DNA of 64,000 nucleotides from Effrenium voratum (GCA_963377175.1 CAUJNA010003002.1:7501-71500), one strand, 5' to 3'. Counted from the first letter of the stretch, positions 11,906 through 22,314 are shown. Notes: generated by a model not told the origin, from the sequence alone. Made by a program: numbers and translations.

Positions 11906-12094
11906 ATGCAAGGTAGAATATTCGGAGGGCACAGCAATGGAGGTTTCTTCGCACTGGACAACGCAAGCGAGGTTCAAACTAATTCAAACTAATTAGTCTC
12001 AATGCTTATGATTGAAGTTGATGAAAGAGCCTGTTCTACCACGATAGACCCCATTCATATCATAGCAATGCTTTCATACAATAAACAATATTAA
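11906..12094 (+). pseudogene. Small rightward frame interrupted by a TAA
   Basis: ATG at 11906 starts MQGRIFGGHSNGGFFALDN. The frame meets TAA at 11990-11992 within a short duplication (TTCAAACTAA twice), then stays open to 12094 with VSMLMIEVDERACSTTIDP. The duplication probably created the stop. It is less AT-rich than its neighbours. Function unknown. Confidence 0.35.
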
Positions 12095-12124
12095 ATTATT
12101 TTCTATATATCTTTAATATCAACT

Positions 12125-12857
12125 ATGACCAATGTTCCAATAATAAAACCAATAAACATAACTGAATATGAATTCAAACAATCTAAATATGAGCACGTGC
12201 CAAAATTACCATTTAGAAGTATTATAGTTGCGAGTTCGACGGGAGGCAAAACAGTCTTAGTTCAGAACCTTATCTTAAATGTTTATAGACATTCATTTGC
12301 AAGAATATTTATATTTTCCCCCAGCGTTCATAATGACCCAACCTTTACAGAAGTTAAAAAAATATATCAGGGATGAATTGCACGTGGATGATGAAAAAGA
12401 ACAAATGTATTTTGACAATTGCAATCCAGCAGATTTAGACAATGTAATTGAAAGACAGAAGAAACTAATTAATTTGATGAAATCTAAACAGATAAAGAAA
12501 CTGCATTCAATATTCATCGTTATAGACGATCATGCCGATGATCCTAAATTTGTTAGATATAGTAAATTATTACACGGGCTTTTTACAAGAGGCAGGCACG
12601 ACGCAGTAAGTGTAATTTGTTCAGCACAAAAATATAATGTTTTGGCGCCTATCATTCGTTTAAATGCCAGTGAATTAATGAGTGCTATTGAAGAAAATAG
12701 TGCCATTGTTGATATACAGCAATTATTAGATATGTATCGTCAAGCAGTGAATTTTGCTCCATATTCTTTTTTCTACGTGAATATGAATTCAAAAGACATT
12801 AACAACATGTTTCATATCAATTTTGAACAGACATTTCAAATTGCAAATGATGAATAA
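12125..12857 (+). pseudogene. A32-type DNA-packaging ATPase, frameshifted
   Basis: ATG at 12125. The Walker A-like loop is ASSTGGKTVLVQNLI near residue 38-52; the first glycine of the usual GxxxxGKT is replaced. Walker B is IFIVIDDHADD, followed by LFTRGRHDAVSVICSAQKY, which carries the sensor-like Gln of the FtsK-HerA/A32 group (established family features). The first frame ends at a TGA near 12374. Coding resumes in the +1 frame. One base too many in the A7 run at 12356-12362 explains the break. The intact protein would be about 243 residues, normal for polinton-like and NCLDV packaging ATPases. It should drive genome packaging with the capsid protein at 16010-17266. Confidence 0.85.
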
Positions 12858-12942
12858 ATCAAATCCAAATTAAATAATTAGTTATATAAATAAATAAACA
12901 AATATATAATTAAATATATTAATATTATATGATATTCTATGA

Positions 12943-13380
12943 TTTACCAATAGACATGAAAAAAGAGTATTATCTTATAATTTAGGTGATGTTAGATTAT
13001 TAAAAATAAGAAATAACAATATTATTAAAAATTATGTTAATAAATTTAAACCAGTGTATAAGTCTTACATATTAAATGATATGCATTACTTTGAAATTGA
13101 TAATATCAATATTAAAAATGGAATACCATATATTTTTAATTTAAGTGAGTTAGACAAATTACATCAAAAACATAAACCATTAAAATTATGAATTGATTAT
13201 GTTATGTTTATTAATACTAGTTCAAATAAAAGTTTGTGTCCTGTTGACAATTGTATTTTAACATCAAATAATTTATTTGATATTTATTATTTTATGAATA
13301 AAACTATTGATAATAATACACTTTCATTTATAGACAATGTTGATGTTTTTATTTCATTACGATTGAAAACAAACTATTAA
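12943..13380 (+). pseudogene. Hypothetical Asn/Ile-rich protein with internal TGA and unclear start
   Basis: The frame reads KRVLSYNLGDVRLLKIRNNN and stays open to a TAA at 13378, except for a TGA at 13189-13191 (LKL, stop, IDYVMF) where Trp would fit. An ATG in another frame at about 12931 (MIFYDLPIDMKKE) runs into the same region near an A6 run, so the original start may also be frameshifted. No family is recognised. Confidence 0.4.
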
Positions 13381-13536
13381 AATAATCAATAATGATAAAC
13401 AAAGTTTTATTAGATTTTTTTTTCATATTTTTTGATTAATAATGTTAATAAATTTTAATATTATTGATTCAGAATAATGAATAATTACATAATTGAACAG
13501 GAAACCTATATAATAATTGTGTTTGTTTTTCTTCTT
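13381..13536. other. AT-rich spacer between convergent viral genes
   Basis: Holds AT-rich imperfect inverted repeats around 13430-13470 (AATAATGTTAATAAATTTTAATATTATT region). It is placed where a 3' hairpin terminator would be expected for the two converging transcripts, but this is only positional. Confidence 0.25.
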
Positions 13537-13671
13537 CTAATTTATTAATATTTCATTTAGTGGTTTTACACTTTTAATCAAGAGACGCTCACGCGTATCT
13601 TCATCATCAATTTCATTTAATTTATCAAGAGGTGTATTATCAATATCAGTTTTCTTTTGGAAAAACCACAT
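13537..13671 (-). pseudogene. Small acidic ORF, apparently frameshifted near its 3' end
   Basis: ATG at 13671 gives MWFFQKKTDIDNTPLDKLNE and an acidic stretch ending at TAG after 44 codons. In another frame, coding-like sequence INKLEEEKQTQLLYRF follows directly, so an insertion near 13545 probably truncated it. No family is recognised. Confidence 0.4.
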
Positions 13672-13682
13672 TATATATAATA

Positions 13683-14486
13683 TTATTTAGATTTTAATTT
13701 TTCAAAATTATCTTTTTGTGCTTCTTCTTCTTCGTTTTCAGTTGGTGCTGGTATTTCTGTTGGACTTTCAGATGAAGAACTATGAACAGTAATAGGTGGA
13801 GAACTATGAACACTAATAGCTTCATTTGATGAATTGCTACTGCTACCTTGTGCATTTTCTGATGTTATTTGATTGACTAAATCTGCGATATTTATAGTTG
13901 TTGCAATTGCGCTATGTGATAAGTTTAATATTACATCTGCTACTGTAGCGCCGTTGTGTAGCATTATTTCTATCATTTTTGTCAGTTTGAATCTTTGTTC
14001 TTCTTCGTCGCTGTCCTCCTCGTCTGGTGGTTTCTTTGGCGGTGGTTCTGGTGGTTTGTTGTTGTCAAGCATTGTAGTAAAGGCTGACACCATTGTGTCG
14101 CGTTGGTTTTTCAGGGTTTGTGTTGCTTGCGTTCTTGTTGGTTCATTTCTTTTGTATGTGTTGTGCCAAAAGTTTTGAAGCATTATTTTGAACATATTTT
14201 CTTGGTTTTCCTTTACCTTAAACGCTTCAAATGTCATATTTAATTGCTGAAGTGCATCATTGTATAACTTTTCTTGAGTCTCTCTGGTTTCTGTGGCAAT
14301 TGTATCTGTATTGGTTGCAATGTCAATAAGTTCTCTCGGTATGCCGTTTTTCATCAGTTTCGGTGGTTGTATTGTTGTTGGTGTGTTTGGTTTTGTTAGG
14401 TTATGTATTGAAAAACTGTCGTCATCATATTTATCATTGAACTTCTGCTTCTTTCTTTTCAGTATATTTTTAGTTAATATAATCAT
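13683..14486 (-). CDS. ORFan, 267 residues, helical core with Pro/Asp/Glu and Ser-rich linkers
   Basis: Intact, ATG at 14486, TAA stop. Basic N-terminus (KNILKRKKQKF), a helical middle (residues about 70-130), a proline and acid linker (PPEPPPKKPPDEEDSDEEE), a second helical part with MIEIMLHNGATVADVILNL, and a Ser-rich acidic tail. This modular low-complexity architecture is common in virion core or scaffold proteins, but that is inference. It is adjacent to the 348-residue ORF, with a 26-base gap. Confidence 0.65.
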   Translation of the reverse strand: MIILTKNILKRKKQKFNDKYDDDSFSIHNLTKPNTPTTIQPPKLMKNGIPRELIDIATNTDTIATETRETQEKLYNDALQQLNMTFEAFKVKENQENMFKIMLQNFWHNTYKRNEPTRTQATQTLKNQRDTMVSAFTTMLDNNKPPEPPPKKPPDEEDSDEEEQRFKLTKMIEIMLHNGATVADVILNLSHSAIATTINIADLVNQITSENAQGSSSNSSNEAISVHSSPPITVHSSSSESPTEIPAPTENEEEEAQKDNFEKLKSK

Positions 14487-14512
14487 TGTTAATTGTATTT
14501 TGATATTAATAT

Positions 14513-15559
14513 TTATGGATAGCCGCTGGAACTGCTTGCACGACTGGGAGGCGTTGCTTGCGACTTGCTTCTTGCCCCTTCTACTTGTGCTTGCTTTGCT
14601 ATGTATCTGTAATAAATCACGTTGCCGTAATATTTTCCTAAATCTACCCTAATTGCATCCTTGCTGTCTTTCCCTTTGGTATTATCAAGCAACTGTATTA
14701 TTTTAAAATAGCCGTCAAACTCTCTTTCTGACACCAAACCTAAATCATACATATTCCTAACTACATTGCTCGTTTCGGATGTATTATTAGCAAATTCACG
14801 CGGGGTTCTATGTTTAACGCTTGTCAATATTTCTAATGCTGGTTTGATAACATCCCACGTTTCATCAGAATGCCGTTCTTTTAAACGGTCATATATTTTT
14901 GCATCTGCTGGGCTCAAATTGGAAACTGTTCGCCCTTCCTCTTCTGCTTTTTCTACTACTTCTGCTTCTTGTTCTGCTTCTGGTTCTGCTTCTACTCCTG
15001 TGTCTGTTGATGATCTAGCGATATCCTGTATTTGTTTAGTGTAAAATTTGCTTGATGCAAGGGTATTGATTAGTGCATCGCTCCCTTTTGCTAAAACATT
15101 TGCAAACGCTTGATTTCTCTTTTGTTTCGCCTCGGCGTCCTTTCTTGCCATCTCGCTTAACTGTGCTGTTAACGATGCTTCCTGCATACTTTCTGTATCA
15201 CGCTGAACCATTGGCTCTGTTTGTTGTTCCGGTGGTGGTGGTGCTTCTGCTTCCGTGTTTCTTCTATGCAGTGCATATGTGTGTCCGTTACCGTGTGCTT
15301 CTTGTCTCATCATTATCTCTCTCATCTGCCTGTCTAATATTCTCATCTGTTGGTCTTTCAATAATTCTAAGTGGTCGCTTCCATCAAAAAAACTGCCCTG
15401 AGGACTTGCTTTAAAAAATGTAGCATCTCTGTTAGGTAGTTTTCCCGTTATTAAATCATGTTCGCCTATTAAGTTAGCGATTTCTTCATAAGTAGGTCGT
15501 CTCTTGAGTCCAAATTTTGCGTATGGACTTATTAATTCTAAACTTGCTGTAGTTGCCAT
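14513..15559 (-). CDS. ORFan, 348 residues, probable virion or morphogenesis protein
   Basis: Intact, ATG at 15559, TAA stop, and the second longest viral frame here. N-terminus MATTASLELISPYAKFGLK, then a YEEIANLI helix. Residues about 85-160 are Glu/Gln-rich and helical. Residues about 190-215 are an acidic EAEPEAEQEAEVVEKAEEE segment. The C-terminal globular part has GLVSEREFDGYFKIIQLL and a Ser-rich tail. It lies in the leftward cluster headed by the capsid gene, which suggests a structural role. No hallmark fold (penton, protease) could be recognised. Confidence 0.65.
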   Translation of the reverse strand: MATTASLELISPYAKFGLKRRPTYEEIANLIGEHDLITGKLPNRDATFFKASPQGSFFDGSDHLELLKDQQMRILDRQMREIMMRQEAHGNGHTYALHRRNTEAEAPPPPEQQTEPMVQRDTESMQEASLTAQLSEMARKDAEAKQKRNQAFANVLAKGSDALINTLASSKFYTKQIQDIARSSTDTGVEAEPEAEQEAEVVEKAEEEGRTVSNLSPADAKIYDRLKERHSDETWDVIKPALEILTSVKHRTPREFANNTSETSNVVRNMYDLGLVSEREFDGYFKIIQLLDNTKGKDSKDAIRVDLGKYYGNVIYYRYIAKQAQVEGARSKSQATPPSRASSSSGYP

Positions 15560-15600
15560 ATTGATATAATATTAATTATAAAATATTATATCGATATATT

Positions 15601-15792
15601 TTAAGTAAATGTTATTGTTTTCAACTTTTCAATTATTTTTTGTAGGTGCTCTAATGTGCTATGTGGTAGATTTGGGCGGTGTAGTTCCATTGTTAATCTG
15701 TCTAATTCATTTTGATAATTTGCTCTGGCGTGTCCTTCTTGTGTATGTTTTCTAAATGCTACTGATGCTTCTTGTGAGTTTCTTAACTGCAT
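15601..15792 (-). CDS. Small helical ORF, start probably lost
   Basis: The first ATG is at 15792 (MQLRNSQEASVAFRKHTQEG) with a TAA stop. The same frame is open upstream to about 15904 with credible sequence (KIKYSPFDLKDNEYLKHLH) but no ATG. The original protein was therefore probably about 100 residues, and the annotated start is only the first available one. It lies between the capsid gene and the 348-residue ORF on the same strand. Confidence 0.45.
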   Translation of the reverse strand: MQLRNSQEASVAFRKHTQEGHARANYQNELDRLTMELHRPNLPHSTLEHLQKIIEKLKTITFT

Positions 15793-16009
15793 TTGTTCGT
15801 GCAGATGTTTTAGATATTCATTATCTTTTAAATCAAATGGACTATATTTGATTTTCGAGGATTGTAAGAATATCTTACCTTTATTTTTTAAATATTTCGT
15901 TTATGAAATTTATACTATATATTAATCATAGATTTAAAATTTAATCATATAATACACTGCCCGACTCTCTCAATTCCAGAACAGACTCCGAAATCATATG
16001 CACAAACAA

Positions 16010-17266
16010 TTATCTCACATCTTCATCGGTTGTAAATGACTTGTTTGACCCTTTCAATTTAAAAACGAGTAAGCCGCCCATTTTGGTATTAGAACCTGTG
16101 AAATTGGTATCTGGCATTTTCTCAAAGGATACACCAATAACAAATTTATCTTCTCTAAACCGCTTGTAGGAAATACTGAAGGCATCTTGGTCAGGGTTCA
16201 AATAGTGTAATGCTCGTTTTAAATAATATACGGTTTCTGCAATTGATTGACATTCAATCTCTGGATATTTCTTACTATTAATTTGTAATTGCCAAGTCAA
16301 GTCTAGTTCAGGATTTTGAAACCCTTTTCCTTGGTATGCTGCGCGACCATCTCCGTCTGCATCCGGACCATCAAAGATACGCGAGTTAATCATAGGATTG
16401 TAAAAATAATTCCATCGCTTGTAAATGTAGTTGTCTTGTCTGCAATAATTAGTATTTTGTGGATCTGTCCCGGCTCTTGGTGGGCGATATAGTGTAATGA
16501 AACAACCATTCAATTTAGAAGCGGATTTAACAATGTTCATATTAATTTCAATTCCTGCCGCGTTGAATGATTGAGTCATAGTGTGATACATAGGAAATAC
16601 TGGTTTCAAACTTTGACCCACTAACAAATGCTTTACTATATTATTATTGACCGTGTTGTCCAAGGTTATGACATCGGCTCGAATGATTACGTTACTCAAT
16701 TCCCACTCTGTTGAAGTATCGCCGGTTGTAAAGTAATATCCATATTTGTCAGTGTAGGTGGTGTCAATTAAATCCCCCGCTGCATCGCGAGTAGAAACGG
16801 GTGTAATTACTGGTGTGTGCTCATCCGATACAATTGTATATTCTAACTCAAGTGGTGCATAACGAAGCGGTAAATAATAATTGCTTTCTAACACACCACA
16901 ACAAGGCTTATGTCCTAATCTCATATAACCAGTATTGCCACCAGGAAAACCTGCAACCGAATGGCGTGTGTATCTTGAAGTTAAATGACCCCAATTATTA
17001 TGGTCTCCTGATTTAAATGTTGCCGCGGTTGGTGCTGTTCCAGTAGTTCCTCGTTCATTATTAGCATCAATAAATTCTGCTAATCCAGTAGCATAAGCAT
17101 GTCGCCAGTCATCATCCCAACGAGGATTAGCACCGCCTTCTAAATCGTCCATATCTCTGGCGTCTTGACTTTTGAAGGAGTTATACAATTCACAATGTCT
17201 ATTGTATTCAATAATATCTTGAACTTGCTGACCTCCAACAGTGCATCTATAGCGAGTGAAGAAACT
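16010..17266 (-). pseudogene. Major capsid protein (double jelly-roll type), 5'-truncated
   Basis: Open frame of 418 codons ending TAA at 16010 with no ATG near its beginning; it opens after a TGA at 17267-17269. The sequence has the pattern of polinton-like/NCLDV-like capsid proteins: FFTRYRCTVGGQQVQDIIEY, corresponding to the conserved segment before the first-roll helix, then PLRYAPLELEYTIV, FNAAGIEINMNIVKSA and a C-terminal QSIAETVYYLKRALHYLNP. In frame upstream of the TGA is LRPLGNL, which extends the match and puts the TGA where Trp is expected. Sequence turns GC-rich about 30 bases further on, so the N-terminal region (perhaps 100 residues) is missing at the junction. Assignment rests on recognised pattern; a structure prediction would be decisive. 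Confidence 0.8.
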
Positions 17267-17549
17267 TCATAAATTACCTAACGGCCGTAAAATTACACCA
17301 GCAGAGACCCCAAACAGTTGAGGGCTGACGGGCGAGCACAAACATGCCAACAGCTTGTGGCTTTCTGCGCTTCAACACGGATGAATCAAAATGATGCAGT
17401 CGTGAACCTGGCGCGCGTTGCGTTGCTGCACGTGTGTTGCTGGCATGCTTCGCGCTTCAGCACCGCGCCAGAACTGAGGTTGGGCAAGCGCGCGCGATGG
17501 CGGGCGAGCGCGCGCGCGTGAACGCAAGTGTGGCCGCGCAAGCACGCAG

Positions 17550-20201
17550 TCACATGGGCAGTTCAAACACACATGTCCAATTCAGACACACATGTGTGTA
17601 CACGTGGAACACACATACGTATACGACTGAAACAGTATACATTCACCTGCGGCACACGCATAAATGTGTTGAGCTGGAAAACAAACATGTGCTTCTTGGA
17701 AAGCACACACACACATGTGCAAACGTGGAACGCACATATGTGTTCACTTACGACACGCTAATGCGTTCACGTGGAACACACATGTGTGTTCACTTGGAAC
17801 ACAATGAAACGCGTGTCCAATTCAGACACACATGTGTGTACACGTGGAACACACATGCGTTCACCTGGAACACAAAGACGCGCAATTAAAGCACACATGT
17901 GTGTACGCGTGGGACACACATATGTATACCACTGGAACACAAACATGTGTCCACCTGGAACACCGCGTGTGCGATTAAAGCACACATGTGTGTACATGTG
18001 GAACACACATATGCGCACACGTGAGCAAACATAAATGCTCACCTAAATCGCACACACATGCGCGCACCTCGAAAACAATCATGCGTTTTCTGGAGCGCAT
18101 ACATGTGCACACCTGGAGAGCAAATATGTCGTCAGATGCCAAAAAAAGTTCACCTAGCACATACTAATGTGTTCACGTGAAACACACATCTGTTCACCTG
18201 GAACACAAACACGTGTCCAATTGGAACACACATGTGCGTACACGTGGAACACACATATGTGCACACGTGAACACGCATATGTGCACACGTGAACACTCAC
18301 ATATATGTGCACCCGGAACACACACCCGTGTGCTCATCTGATAACAACCATGTGTTCTCCTGGAACACAAACACGTGTCCAATTGGAACACGCATGTGTG
18401 TACACGTGAACACACATATGTGTACACGTGGGAGACGCAAATGCGCACACGTGAGCACACACACATGTGCACACGTGGAACACACACATGTGTACTGCAC
18501 ATGTGAACACACACATTTATGCGCGCGCGGAAAACACAGACACACACGAGTGTTCATCTGATAACAAACACGTGGTCTCCTGGAACACAACCGTGTGTCT
18601 AATTGGAACACAACCGTGTGTACACGTGAACACACATATGTGTACACGTGAACACACACACATATTTATATATATATATATATGCGCACCCGGAACACAC
18701 ACACACACGTGCGTTCATCTGAAAACAAACATGTATTCACCTGAAACACAAACACGTGTCCAATTGGAACAAACATGTGTGGACACATGAACTCACAAAT
18801 GTGTACATGTGGAACACACATATGTGTGCAAATGAACACACATACATGCGCACGCGGAGCAGACACACACACACACACACACGCGTTCATCTGATAACAA
18901 ACATGTGTCCTCCTGGAACACAAACACGTGTCCAGTTGGAACGCACATGTGTGCACGCGCGAACACACAATGTGTGCCGTGAACACACATACAAAAAAGT
19001 GCACGCGGAGCAGACACACACACACGTGTTCATCTGATAACAAACATGTGTTCTCCTGGAACACAACCGTGTGTCTAATTGGAACACAGACGTGTGTACA
19101 CGTGAACACACATATGTGTACACGTGAACACACACATATATACGCGCACCCGGAACACACACACACGAGTGTTCATCTGAAAACAAACATGTGTTCACCT
19201 GGAACACAAACACGTGTCCATTGGAACACACATGTGTGTACACGTGAACACACATATGTGTACACGTGGGAGACGCAAATGCGCACACGTGAACACACAC
19301 ATGTGCACACGTGCAACACACACATGTGTACTGCACATGTGAACACACACATTTATGCGCGCGCGGAAAACACAGACACACACGAGTGTTCATCTGATAA
19401 CAAACACGTGTTCTCCTGGAACACAACCGTGTGTCTAATTGGAACACAGACGTGTGTACACGTGAACACACATATGTGTACACGTGAAAACAGCACACGT
19501 GGAACACACACATGTGTACTGCACATGTGAACACACACACATTTATGCGCGCGCGGAAAACACAGACACACACGAGTGTTCATCTGATAACAAACACGTG
19601 TTCTCCTGGAACACAACCGTGTGTCTAATTGGAACACAGACGTGTGTACACGTGAACACACATATGTGTACACGTGAACACACACATATATATGCGCACC
19701 CGGAACACACACACACACGTGCGTTCATCTGAAAACAAACATGTATTCACCTGAAACACAAACACGTGTCCAATTGGAACACACATGTGTGGACACGTGA
19801 ACACACAAATGTGTGCACGTGGAACACACATATGTGTGCAAATGAACACACACACATGCGCATGCGGAGCAGACACACACACACACGTGTTCATCTGATA
19901 ACAAACATGTGTCCTCCTGGAACACAAACACGTGTCCAGTTGGAACGCACATGTGCGCACGCGTGAACACACAATGTGTGCACGTGAACACACATACAAA
20001 AAAAGTGCACGCGGAGCAGACACACACGCACGTGTTCATCTGATAACAAACATGTGTTCTCCTGGAACACATACACGTGTCTGATAAGAACACACATGTG
20101 TGTACACGTGAACACACATATGTGTACACGTGCAACACGCATATGTGCGCACGTGAACGCACATATGTGTACATGTGGAACACACATATGTGCACACGCG
20201 A

Positions 20202-20233
<32 letters not shown>

Positions 20234-20600
20234 GCGCGCCCGGAACACGCACACACACACATGCGTACACCTGGAACACATATGTGTGTATGTCTGGAAA
20301 GCACATTTCTGTTCACCTGCAACACACATATGTGTTCACCTGGAACCCATATATGCGCTCACTTGGAACAGGCATTTGTGTTCACGTGCGACACTGGTGC
20401 AGACCTGGATCACACAAGCATGTTTAACCAGAACAAACTTCTGTGTTGACTTGTAACACACATATGTGTACACATGGAACACACGTGTGTGCACATGTGG
20501 AGAAACATGTGCAACACAAATGTGCAACACACATGCGTTCACCTGGACAACAAAAATGTGTTCACATGGAATTTACATTTCCTGCACGCCTGGGCGACAC
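17550..20600. repeat. 23-bp minisatellite (GGAACACACATATGTGTACA type), about 3 kb
   Basis: Degenerate copies of GGAACACACATATGTGTACA plus CGT recur every 22-24 bases for 3 kb. The inner ACACATATGTGT is palindromic and much of the array alternates purine and pyrimidine. Longer blocks recur: the segment at 18684 (TGCGCACCCGGAACACACAC) returns at about 19694, and the one at 18521 returns at 19361 and 19543. All long Cys/His/Val-rich frames on both strands here come from the repeat and are not genes. Confidence 0.95.
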
Positions 20601-20740
20601 ATAAATCAAGTTCCCGAAGCCGGCTGTGAGGCGCTATTCCATGGGGCTCTGCCTTGAACAACGCTTGTGTTTTATATGCGTGTTCCAAGTAGGAAAATAG
20701 TGTTCGTGTACGATCAATCTAGCTTTTTTGCAACACATTG

Positions 20741-21138
20741 CTAGCGCGCGAGCCTGCTGCTGCTGCTGCTGCTACTACTGCTAGTACTATCAGTATCGGA
20801 TGCGTCTCCAGCAGTTACAGGCTTCAGCTTAGCAAAAGCTTTCCGGCGCATTGCGCTTCTTTCTCGCTTAGCTGCACAGTGTCTTTCGTATCGATTGCTA
20901 AAGTGCTTTGATCGTATTGTGGCAACTCTTCGTATCGATTCAGTAAAGCATTTGCTTTCGCAGGGAAATACGCAACCCAATTCTTCCGTATGCTCGGTAC
21001 AAGGCATCCCTGCCGTCTTGCCTCAGCCGTTGTTTCTCCCCTTTGTCCAGCAAATCGCACTCCATGATAATTGCATGCGAGGAGAGCGGAAGCAAATTTG
21101 GATTGAAGCGTAACTGGGAACCGGTCACAGCTGACCAC
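20741..21138 (-). pseudogene. Small decayed ORF with Ser-rich tail
   Basis: One frame from 21138 reads FASALLACNYHGVRFAGQRG and RKNWVAYFPAKANALLNRYE. An overlapping frame continues with AKRERSAMRRKAFAKLKPV and a Ser-rich end SSSSSSSSSRLAR. The change of plausible frame near 20890-20930 suggests one frameshift in a protein of about 130 residues. The unit is bounded on both sides by TTGCTAGCGCGCG (about 20739 and 21154). It may be a remnant of a mobile-element protein, but no domain is recognised. Confidence 0.35.
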
Positions 21139-21461
21139 TGCGCTAGCGCCTTGCTAGCGCGCGGCTAGCGCGGGTTCGCCGTATTTTTTGGAGTCACGGC
21201 GACCATCTGTGTGGATTTGACAAATTAAGGCCACGTAAGATGAAGGTAAACGTGCGGGCTGGCTTCAAGTACTAAGTAAGAACTGCAACATTACACCCTT
21301 GAAAGCCACGCAAAGCCCATCGCGGCAACCCACGCGCCAACTCTTGGAAACCAAGATCACCGAAGACCCTAGCGCAAACCAAGCGCCATCCTAGCGCCTC
21401 CAGTGGGGAGCGGGCAATCCATTGGTATTTGCAGGACTCCGCTTGACTCCGCTTTGTGTGA

Positions 21462-22310
21462 ATGAAAAACGGGTCGAGATTTAATTTGGGTTTTTTTTGT
21501 TTTATTTTGGGATTTTTTTGTTTTCCGTCCTGGCTACTAAAATGCTGTAATTTACAGCATTTTCTCGCGAAATGTACGTATTTTACGCTAGTCCGTCAAC
21601 ATCATCAGCATCGTTTTCAACATCCCCCGCATGTCCAGCCAACATCCCCAGCATCACCAGCAAATTGGCTTCCCGCATCTCATGGTAAAAGTGAGGATTC
21701 AAATACGGGCAAACTAATCCCTGTAAAACACCTAAAACGTGGCGGCAGCCCCCCCCATGATGATCGAAAAAGTGATGATTCAATCAGGGGCAAAAAGTCT
21801 AAAAAATAGCGGGGGGGGTTGGGGGGGGCGGCAGCCCCCCCCATGATGATCGAAAAATTAGGGGCAAAGAATCTAAAAAGTAGCTGTCGCATGATGATCG
21901 AAAAAGTGATGATTCAAATAGGCGTGCATTTTAATCGAAAGGGGGGTGGCGGGGGCCCAGAGAGGAACTGGCGATGCTGAGGATGCAGGAAGCCAACTGG
22001 AAAAGCATCCAAAAAGCCAAAAAGCCAAAAAGCCACCTGCCGCAGCGGAACTGGCAATGCAGAGGATGCGAAAAGAGAGGAACTGTGAATGCAGATGATG
22101 CGAAATGAAAAGCCACGAAAGCCACAAAAACCCACGTAAAAGCCACAAAAGCCAAAAAGCCGAAAAGCCACCGACCCTGAAAAACAAAAATAATTCCTAA
22201 AAAAAAACGAAAAATTCTTAAAAAAAATGGCCCTCCATTTAAAACTGCACAAAGTGACTGCGACGGTGGCCTCTGTAGACTAAACCCCCTTACTAGGAAT
22301 TTTGACCGGA
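21462..22310. repeat. Gene-less stretch with dispersed short repeats
   Basis: Contains about three copies of CATGATGATCGAAAAAGTGA with GATTCAAATAGGGGCAAAAA between 21756 and 21930. AGAGGAACTGGCAATGCAGA-type repeats follow between 21960 and 22120, along with poly-T and poly-G runs. No gene is supported. Confidence 0.7.
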
Positions 22311-22314
22311 TCGC

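Larger units (their letters stand above)
9640..17300. mobile_element. Endogenous virus-derived block, polinton-like or NCLDV-like
   Basis: Composition becomes strongly AT-rich here and reverts abruptly near 17300. The block is gene-dense and intronless, unlike its surroundings. Marker genes are a major capsid protein (16010-17266), an A32-type packaging ATPase (12125-12857) and a C5 cytosine methyltransferase (10333-10948). Seven smaller frames and two larger ORFans complete it. No integrase, DNA polymerase, primase-helicase or maturation protease was seen, and no terminal inverted repeat was found. The right junction removes the start of the capsid gene, so this is a fragment. At least two clear frameshifts and three in-frame stops show decay or sequence error. 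Genes at 11906-13380 run rightward; all others run leftward. Confidence 0.85.

Noticed and set aside
13189..13191. Firm claim of an alternative genetic code for the viral block
   Set aside because: TGG is used for most Trp codons in these genes and other decay is present, so nonsense mutation is the simpler reading; kept only as an open question.
17528..20542. Many Cys/His/Val-rich frames on both strands
   Set aside because: Repeat-derived; the 23-bp unit keeps all frames open.
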